From: Planctomycetota bacterium
GTDB taxonomy: Bacteria > Planctomycetota > Planctomycetia > Planctomycetales > Planctomycetaceae
Assembly: GCA_013151585.1 (NCBI GenBank)
Contig: JAADHY010000164.1
Span: 1-9,245, forward strand
DNA length: 9,245 nucleotides
Direction: 5' to 3'
Numbering within the stretch: position 1 is the stretch's first letter; the number at the start of each line of letters is the position of its first letter. The translations under genes and the position numbers were made by a program. The notes under the pieces are model-generated. The model had not been told where the DNA came from. It ran no database searches and saw only the letters and a program-made list of their open reading frames with translations. Of the stretch, positions 1 through 5,036 are shown piece after piece.

Positions 1-53
1 AGCCGGCGACTCTCTGATGGAGTGTGCAGGCGGTTGACGTGTTCCGCGAACAA

Positions 54-60
54 AGAGGAG
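54..60 (+). promoter_or_regulatory. Ribosome binding site of the M19 gene
   Basis: AGAGGAG lies 7 bases before the GTG at 68. It supports that non-ATG start, together with the in-frame stop at 35-37. Confidence 0.75.
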
Positions 61-67
61 CTTTTTC

Positions 68-1138
68 GTGTCCGAACCCCGTTTGGTTGTCGACGCCCAC
101 CTTGACTTGGCCTGGAATGCTCTGGATTGGAACCGGGATCTGATGAAACCGGTCGCGGAAATTCGCCGGTTTGAGCGACAGTTCCCGGATGCGGTTCCTG
201 GTGATTGCACGGTGTCCTGGCCGGAACTGCGCCGGGGCCGAGTGGGGTTGATCATCGCGACTTTGTTACCGCGATTGCACCGCAAGGAGAAGCCGCGGAC
301 GTTCTTCCAATCCTTGGAGGCCGGTTACGGAGCCTGTCACGGGCAGCTCGCCTACTACCGCGCGATGGAACGCCGCGGCGTGCTGCGGTTTCTGGAAGAC
401 CGCGACGCGCTGCAGCAACACGTTCGGCAATGGCTGCAGCCGGATGTTGACGACCAGCCCATTGGGATCATTCTGAGCATGGAAGGGGCCACAGCCATTC
501 TGGAACCGGAGCAAGTGGCGGAGTGGTATGAGGCGGGGCTGCGCATCGTCGGCCCAGCCCATTACGGGCCGAACCAGTACTGCCACGGCACCGGCAGCGA
601 AGGGGGCTTGACGGATGAGGGGCGTCGGTTGCTGCAGGAAATGGAACGCGCCGGAGTGCTTCTGGACATGACTCACTTGGCCGACCAGTCGTTTTGGGAG
701 GCACTGGATTTGTACGGCGGCCCCGTCTTGGCCAGCCATCACAATTGTCGCGCGCTGGTTCCCGGCGATCGGCAATTGACCGACGAGCAGATCAAGGCGC
801 TGGCGGAGCGAGGAGCCGTCATCGGGGCGGCTCTGGATTGCTGGATGCTCAAGCCCGGCTGGCAAGTCGGGCAGTCCGACCCGGCGGATGTATCGCTGGA
901 GGACGTAGTCGATCACATCGATCACATTTGCCAGCTTCTGGGTACCGCAGCTCACTGCGGCATCGGCAGCGACCTGGACGGCGGCTTCGGTAAGGAACAG
1001 ACGCCGCACGATTTGGACACGATCGCGGACTTAGTGCGCATTGCTGAAATCCTGGACCGCCGCGGCTATTCGCACTCCGACATCGACGGGATTCTGTACC
1101 GCAACTGGGTGGAATTCTTCGCCCGCGCGTGGGCGTGA
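68..1138 (+). CDS. Membrane dipeptidase-like metallopeptidase, family M19
   Basis: A 356-residue M19 (renal dipeptidase type) hydrolase, predicted to cleave dipeptides with a two-zinc centre in a TIM barrel. Visible ligands are H11 and D13 (DAHLD), the bridging E139 (SMEG), H203 (DMTH) and H224 (SHHN). H203 and H224 are 21 residues apart, as in the human enzyme. R235 lies where the substrate-binding arginine is expected, H165 is a candidate substrate-contacting histidine, and D302 (GSDLDG) is the candidate catalytic aspartate. Length is normal for bacterial members. There is no signal peptide or membrane segment, so it should be cytosolic, unlike the GPI-anchored mammalian enzyme. The GTG at 68 is the only usable start: an in-frame TGA lies at 35-37, with no other start codon between. 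AGAGGAG at 54-60 is well placed. The true substrate (L,D-dipeptide, D-amino-acid dipeptide or other) cannot be read from sequence. Family call is firm. Confidence 0.93.
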   Translation: MSEPRLVVDAHLDLAWNALDWNRDLMKPVAEIRRFERQFPDAVPGDCTVSWPELRRGRVGLIIATLLPRLHRKEKPRTFFQSLEAGYGACHGQLAYYRAMERRGVLRFLEDRDALQQHVRQWLQPDVDDQPIGIILSMEGATAILEPEQVAEWYEAGLRIVGPAHYGPNQYCHGTGSEGGLTDEGRRLLQEMERAGVLLDMTHLADQSFWEALDLYGGPVLASHHNCRALVPGDRQLTDEQIKALAERGAVIGAALDCWMLKPGWQVGQSDPADVSLEDVVDHIDHICQLLGTAAHCGIGSDLDGGFGKEQTPHDLDTIADLVRIAEILDRRGYSHSDIDGILYRNWVEFFARAWA

Positions 1139-1152
1139 CCTTCGGCACTGAT

Positions 1153-1590
1153 TCACGATGTGCCCAGCTTCTCGGGAAGAATGTGCAAGCCTTCCTGAGA
1201 GGCCGCGTGGCGGAGTCTCGAGTCGAGGCACACAAAGATGGCCGACGCTGGACGAGCTTCGAAGTAGATCAGTGCTGCCGCCAGTTGCAAAGCATCACCG
1301 GCTCGTAAAGGATGGTGCTTCAAGAGTTCAATTGCCCGGTCACGGACGACCGGATGCGGTTGCACAAGATCGACACGCTGCTGCAGACGGGCCAGCCGAC
1401 GGTACGCTTCACGATATCGAACCGATGAGAGTCCGCCCTCTCTTTTTCGACGCTCCAGAGCAGAGGCACATTCTACTGGAGTGCCCCACCAGATTGCCGC
1501 GTTCGCATCTCGGTTGAGCAAGTCGGTCGCCTGACGGCTCCACGCCTCGACAACTAACACCGGAATGATGGCCAAGGTATCCCAAAACAT
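1153..1590 (-). CDS. PIN-domain ribonuclease toxin (VapC-like)
   Basis: A 145-residue protein that fits the PIN nuclease fold: a Mg2+-dependent ribonuclease, in toxin-antitoxin systems usually cutting tRNA or rRNA. The acidic residues sit in the expected order: D4 in an N-terminal strand (MFWDT), E40 (TPVEC), D99 in the LRAGDALQLAAA helix that is highly typical of PIN proteins, and D123 (FVCLDSRL). Length is right for VapC. It starts 12 bases after the antitoxin stop, so the two are one operon and may be translationally coupled; the GAGG before the ATG is only 2 bases away, a poor independent site. The N-terminal motif is WDTLAII rather than the usual LDTSAL-type start, though the key aspartate is kept. 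It converges on the dipeptidase gene with 14 bases between stops. Activity and target are inferred. Confidence 0.87.
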   Translation of the reverse strand: MFWDTLAIIPVLVVEAWSRQATDLLNRDANAAIWWGTPVECASALERRKREGGLSSVRYREAYRRLARLQQRVDLVQPHPVVRDRAIELLKHHPLRAGDALQLAAALIYFEARPASAIFVCLDSRLRHAASQEGLHILPEKLGTS

Positions 1591-1602
1591 CGCCTCGATG
1601 CT

Positions 1603-1884
1603 CTAGCGTCCCTCTTGGCGTTCCTGAAGAAGCGCTGTCAGAACGCCACTGCTTCCTTTTCCAGGTGGCGGCTTTAGTCTGCCCTTGGCCTTTGCTCGCG
1701 GGCGGACAATGCCTTCCTGAACCAACGCGTCCAGCCCGTCTTTCTCCTCGACGTCTTTCTCTAGCGGGACGATCCGCGCAACGGGCCGACCTCGGTCGGT
1801 CACCACAATCTCCTCGCCGCGGCGCACAGCACGCAAGTACCGCCCCAGATAAGTTTTCAACTGAGATATCGACACCGAACTCAC
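1603..1884 (-). CDS. Phd/YefM-family antitoxin
   Basis: A 93-residue protein whose first 45 residues match the Phd/YefM DNA-binding dimer domain: VSISQLKTYLGRYLRAV, then the strand pair GEEIVVTDRGRPVARIVPL. In this family the N-terminal part binds the operon's operator and the flexible C-terminal tail blocks the toxin. Here the tail (about 46-93) is charged and rich in Gly, Pro and Lys, ending in a short helix (VLTALLQERQEG). The chosen start is GTG at 1884, with GAGGGAG (1891-1897) 6 bases upstream; a second GTG three codons downstream has no comparable site. An upstream ATG at about 1902 is in another frame and soon stops. It is the first gene of a two-gene operon with the PIN toxin. Autoregulation is expected for the family, but I could not identify a convincing operator. 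A palindromic element begins 33 bases upstream of the start. Confidence 0.9.
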   Translation of the reverse strand: MSSVSISQLKTYLGRYLRAVRRGEEIVVTDRGRPVARIVPLEKDVEEKDGLDALVQEGIVRPRAKAKGRLKPPPGKGSSGVLTALLQERQEGR

Positions 1885-1890
1885 GCGAAT

Positions 1891-1897
1891 CTCCCTC
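1891..1897 (-). promoter_or_regulatory. Ribosome binding site of the antitoxin gene
   Basis: GAGGGAG on the minus strand, 6 bases before GTG 1884. It decides the choice of this start over the GTG three codons further in. Confidence 0.65.
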
Positions 1898-1916
1898 GCA
1901 TTTACGCTCGAATCGC

Positions 1917-2050
1917 CTAGTGCTTTGTCACAGCGTAATTGCGGCGTAAGCCGTACGCGCTAGCGTCGGGTCGGGCGTCCTCACCCGCGGCTAGCGCCGT
2001 CGGCTCACTCACCCGCACAATCCCTACTTGTCGCTGTGACAAAGCACTAG
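1917..2050. repeat. MITE-like palindromic element with 19-bp perfect terminal inverted repeats
   Basis: The arm at 1917-1935 (CTAGTGCTTTGTCACAGCG) is the exact reverse complement of 2032-2050. The 134-base element has no ORF of its own. Its interior is also palindromic: 1957-1971 pairs with 1983-1997 at 13 of 15 positions around an 11-base loop, and the pairing continues outward through AGCCG/CGGCT, so most of the element can fold into one long hairpin. This is the form of a non-autonomous transposable element or a large extragenic palindrome. It lies between the glycosidase gene's 3' end and the antitoxin start, both on the minus strand, so it could also end transcription of the former. No transposase is in the window. 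Family membership is not determined. Confidence 0.8.
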
Positions 2051-2177
2051 TGCTGTGTCAAAGCGACAAAAGGATCGCTAAGCTTTGTGGAGTAGGCGTC
2101 TCGCCTGCACCGAGCGGCCGAGACGGCCGCACCACAACGTCGCTTAACACCAACTTTCTGCTGTGACCGAGCACTCG
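2047..2177. repeat. Second, degenerate palindromic element sharing its end with the first
   Basis: The left end 2047-2065 matches the 1917-1935 arm at 17 of 19 positions. The right end 2159-2177 matches the 2032-2050 arm at 15 of 19 and pairs with its own left end at about 14 of 19. The interior is unrelated to that of the first element but is again a hairpin: 2085-2103 pairs with 2119-2137 at 15 of 19 around a 15-base loop, with smaller nested palindromes (GGCGTCTCGCC; CGGCCGAGACGGCCG). The two elements share the bases CTAG at 2047-2050, so they abut exactly. I read this as a second, older member of the same end-family. Coding potential is absent. Confidence 0.65.
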
Positions 2178-2468
2178 ACTCTCGACCGACCCGTCTTCCA
2201 CGACGCTTCAAATACGGCGGCGAACTACCCCGCCAAAGCTCTGTGCTTCCGGAGCAGCCGGGCGCACCGTTCAGCGATTTGCCAGCTTCCATCATGTTAC
2301 TTGACCCGACGCCGCAACGCGAAGCCCAAAAAGGACAAAAGCCAAGCGGGCCAGTGTGGCGACACGCCCACGGACCACCAGAGCCGCAGACCGACTCCAT
2401 CGCACAGCGAGGATTTCCCCCACAGTTCCTGACCGGGCCCGGAGCGCCGATTGCAGTCCGAAACTTCC
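2178..2468. other. Intergenic stretch without a supported gene
   Basis: Open frames occur here on both strands, but none has a start with a ribosome binding site, a recognisable domain or protein-like composition. They look like by-products of GC-rich sequence. I see no clear terminator directly after the glycosidase stop at 2469; the only local symmetry is a short CGGGCCCGG palindrome. The palindromic elements to the left are the nearest strong hairpins on that transcript's path. Confidence 0.5.
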
Positions 2469-4706
2469 TCACTGCACCTTGAACACGAACCGCAGCAACC
2501 AGCGCTGCTCGCGTGGGCTGGCTTTCGTTTGTGGCCAGATCCAGTGAGCTCCGGTGCCCAAGAATTCGCCGGGGACGTATTCCCAGGGCGGGACGCCCAG
2601 CGGGCCGAGGTCCTGGAGCGGTACGGTCTGTGAGGCTCCGTGGCTCGGATCGGTCAGCCATTCTGCGGTCAATCTCTTCGGCGCTGGTGCGGCAGACCAA
2701 TCCTTTGGCCTGGTCACGTAAGTGCGGTCGCCGACCCGGATCAGCCCGATCAGGCCGGGCCGCTTTGCTCGAGTGCGGACCAGGATCGCCACGACGTTCG
2801 TTGGCTGGCTGGTATAGGCTTCAACCTGAGGACCGTCCCACCACGCCTGCTGTCCGTGTATTTGTTTGCCATTGAAGAAAAGCTGAAACGTCCCGTCGCA
2901 AGCAAATTCCATTTCGACGAATTGGCCAGGCTGGCGCGGCGGCTTGGCCGACTCGGCCAGACGGGCGAATTCAGCCGGATCGACCTTCCGGACATGGAAC
3001 AAGTACCAAGCCCCGCCACGCGGACGATCCTTGATCGGCACCAGTGCGGCCCTCTGCCGTTCTCCCTTCGGGCTCTCGACCAGCACGGGGATGCGTCCGT
3101 TTGTCGGCCTGTCCTTTGCCACGATTACGGTCGGGACCGAGTCGGGTTCGAGCAGATCGTCATCGACGGCAATCTCGGGCAGGCAGAATAGGTCGCTTGC
3201 CGCGAAGACGCGCACCGGCTCGCCCGATTGGACCGCAGCGGCATACGGGCCGGCCAGACGGATACCGTCAGAGAAAGCAACCCGCAAGGTTGTCTTGCCC
3301 TCCCACCGGCGCGACACCGTTGCCCAACCGTTAACCGACGGCAGCGGTTTGCCATCGACTCGGATCGACGAAGCCCAGCCCGGTACGCGCAGATGCAACG
3401 TCGAATCGATTGGCTGTTCGGCTTCCACGGTCACCTGCCACTCGCCGCAGCCGCCGTTCTGCACGCTTATGGTCATCGCCCGGCCGTCCAACCGTGTGGT
3501 CGCTTTCGCTTCGGCCAGCCAAGTCACGAAAAAGTGGCTCCCGCTGCGAAGCACGGCCCAGCGTACTGCATCTGCCAAGAGCTGCGTGCCGTGCATCGAG
3601 CAACACCAATAGGCCTCCGCCCCAACGTGACCGACCGCGCCGCGTGGATAGTGTTTTTCCCCGGCCGTCAGCGTTCGAAACATGCCGTGGCCAAAGCCGC
3701 CGTTGCAGAATTGCATCGGAAGCAAATGATTTCGAAGCGTGTGCGCTGCCGCATCCAGGTAGGCCGTGCGTCCTGTCGCCTGCCACAATAAGAAACTGAC
3801 GCGGATCCAGTCGGCAACGGAGCAGCCTTCGTCGCGGGGATACTTTTTACGGAAGTATTCCGGGACCCCGCCGGTTGGAAACAGCCATTCCCGTTCGATC
3901 CGGGCATAGTGCGTCTGAACCGCGTCTATGAACTCGCGCCTTCCGGTCAGCCGATCCAGGTCGAGCATGCCCCGGAAAGCCACCAGCCGCCCGTGACTGT
4001 GGCGCCCATAAATGTCTTTATCGCGCAGCGCCAAACGCGCAATGAACTGGGCTTCCTCATAGAAACGGCTTTCCCCAGTCACCTCTCCCAGCGCGACCAG
4101 CCCATCGATCACCGACGGGTAGCACGTGGCAAATCCGAGGCCTCCGGGCCCTTCAAGACGCTCATAATTTTCGTCCTTCCCGAAGTAGCGGCGCACTGCA
4201 ATCAGATAGTCGCCCAACTTTCGGGCTGACGCGAGCAGCCGCGGGTCCGGCCGATCCCGACACCGCTCGGCCATCGCCAACAAGAGCCGGCCGTTGCCCC
4301 ACAAGATCGGCATGTCGCGGTTACGGACGATGTGCGGAAAGTCCTGGTCGGCACCAAAGTGGCCGTCCGGCTTCTGGTACTGCGGCAGGCGAGCGGCCAA
4401 CTGGTCCAGGATGGCCGGTTTTCGTCCCAGCAGCGGCGCGGCGGCATTGAGCGCTCCGAGCATCCGGCCGGAAATGTCGCCGCTGTACTCGGTAAACCGC
4501 CGCTTCATCTGCAAACTGACATCGGCCAGAACCAGCTCCAGGTTATCGAGCGGCGTTGAACAGAGCCGGTCCACCGCTCGCTGCAGCCGAACGCGAGTCT
4601 GCCCAATCGGCTCGACTTGCCGCGCCGGTTTCACATCGCTCGGCCTGACAGCGCCTGCCCCCACGCTCAGCAGCAACACTACTCGACCCACGGTTCCCAG
4701 AAACAT
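2469..4706 (-). CDS. Secreted DUF1680/GH127-like glycoside hydrolase with extra C-terminal beta domain
   Basis: A 745-residue protein. Residues 1-19 form a signal peptide (short n-region with R8, hydrophobic VVLLLSVGAGA). Residues about 37-400 are an alpha/alpha-barrel of the DUF1680/GH127 type; that family includes beta-L-arabinofuranosidases that use a zinc-bound cysteine nucleophile. The known constellation is recognisable: E283 (GGVPEYF) as acid/base, E293 and C295 (DEGC) and C369 as zinc ligands, and C368 of the W-C-C motif as nucleophile. Residues about 400-500 are a beta-sandwich (LHLRVPGW). About 595-745 is a further beta-rich region with AHWIWP near its end, resembling accessory domains of rhamnosidase-type enzymes. 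The start at 4706 is chosen for its signal peptide and GGGGAAGG site 6 bases upstream; the frame stays open to 5126, but that part overlaps uvrA and has no protein-like features. Function is probably removal of arabinofuranose or a related sugar outside the cytoplasm. Substrate is unproven. Confidence 0.82.
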   Translation of the reverse strand: MFLGTVGRVVLLLSVGAGAVRPSDVKPARQVEPIGQTRVRLQRAVDRLCSTPLDNLELVLADVSLQMKRRFTEYSGDISGRMLGALNAAAPLLGRKPAILDQLAARLPQYQKPDGHFGADQDFPHIVRNRDMPILWGNGRLLLAMAERCRDRPDPRLLASARKLGDYLIAVRRYFGKDENYERLEGPGGLGFATCYPSVIDGLVALGEVTGESRFYEEAQFIARLALRDKDIYGRHSHGRLVAFRGMLDLDRLTGRREFIDAVQTHYARIEREWLFPTGGVPEYFRKKYPRDEGCSVADWIRVSFLLWQATGRTAYLDAAAHTLRNHLLPMQFCNGGFGHGMFRTLTAGEKHYPRGAVGHVGAEAYWCCSMHGTQLLADAVRWAVLRSGSHFFVTWLAEAKATTRLDGRAMTISVQNGGCGEWQVTVEAEQPIDSTLHLRVPGWASSIRVDGKPLPSVNGWATVSRRWEGKTTLRVAFSDGIRLAGPYAAAVQSGEPVRVFAASDLFCLPEIAVDDDLLEPDSVPTVIVAKDRPTNGRIPVLVESPKGERQRAALVPIKDRPRGGAWYLFHVRKVDPAEFARLAESAKPPRQPGQFVEMEFACDGTFQLFFNGKQIHGQQAWWDGPQVEAYTSQPTNVVAILVRTRAKRPGLIGLIRVGDRTYVTRPKDWSAAPAPKRLTAEWLTDPSHGASQTVPLQDLGPLGVPPWEYVPGEFLGTGAHWIWPQTKASPREQRWLLRFVFKVQ

Positions 4707-4712
4707 CGCTCG

Positions 4713-4723
4713 CCTTCCCCTCT
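4713..4723 (-). promoter_or_regulatory. Ribosome binding site of the glycosidase gene
   Basis: AGAGGGGAAGG on the minus strand ends 6 bases before ATG 4706. It favours this start over the upstream in-frame starts as far as 5126. Confidence 0.7.
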
Positions 4724-4884
4724 TTCCTTCTGGACCGCTACGTTCCTGACCAGTCATCGGCTGGGGGCATGGAGTCCCGCCGGAAACTCTGACGGCAACT
4801 GTACCAATCGACTTGCTTTGTCGTCTAGTGGATGGCCACTCGAAAGGAAGGGAGCCGATCCTCGCCCCTTTGGCGATTGCCGAA

Positions 4885-4921
4885 ATCGGGTTTGTCTCGC
4901 ATTGAGGATGCGAGGACCGAT
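4885..4921. repeat. Compound intergenic hairpin
   Basis: Perfect 7-bp stem CTCGCAT (4896-4902) with ATGCGAG (4908-4914) around loop TGAGG, enclosed by an outer 5-bp pair ATCGG (4885-4889) with CCGAT (4917-4921). There is no T-run on either side, so it is not a classical terminator. It may be a member of a dispersed extragenic palindrome family or a regulatory structure. Confidence 0.55.
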
Positions 4922-5036
4922 GTCCCGAGTTCTCCCCTTCTGTGCCGGACTCCGAAAGTCTAAAGTAAAATGACACAAACCGATGCCAAGGCCAATGGGG
5001 CTCTTGACGGTGTGCAAACTGTATCCCGGTTAGGCC

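Larger units (their letters stand above)
4707..5036. other. Divergent intergenic region between glycosidase and uvrA
   Basis: 330 bases that must hold the promoters of two divergent genes. No strong promoter pair is visible. TAAAAT at 4966-4971 could serve as a -10 for uvrA but lacks a good -35. TTGACG near 5004 has no properly spaced partner. The centre holds a compound hairpin (separate entry). The minus-strand frame is open throughout, but its translation looks like noncoding sequence. Confidence 0.5.

Noticed and set aside
2..37. Possible C-terminal end of an upstream gene (frame ending in TGA at 35-37)
   Set aside because: Only 11 codons are visible and they match nothing I recognise; another frame also stops at once, so it cannot be supported.
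266..1009. Leftward 247-codon frame opposite the M19 gene
   Set aside because: It is the antisense shadow of a well-supported gene in GC-rich DNA; no motif or start signal.
1917..2177. CRISPR-like repeats
   Set aside because: The repeated unit is an inverted-repeat end, not a series of direct repeats with regular spacers, and there are no cas genes nearby.
2163..2432. Rightward open frame of 89 codons between the palindromic elements and the glycosidase
   Set aside because: It starts inside the degenerate element's right end, has no ribosome binding site, and its translation is compositionally random and Ser/Arg/Pro-rich with no domain.
2047..2700. Leftward open frame of 217 codons
   Set aside because: It overlaps the glycosidase 3' end in another frame and runs through the palindromic element; the translation is low-complexity and repeat-derived.
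5004..5020. Sigma70-type promoter for uvrA from TTGACG
   Set aside because: The only A/T-rich -10 candidate, near 5021, is about 12 bases away, too short a spacing, and no hexamer at 16-18 bases fits.
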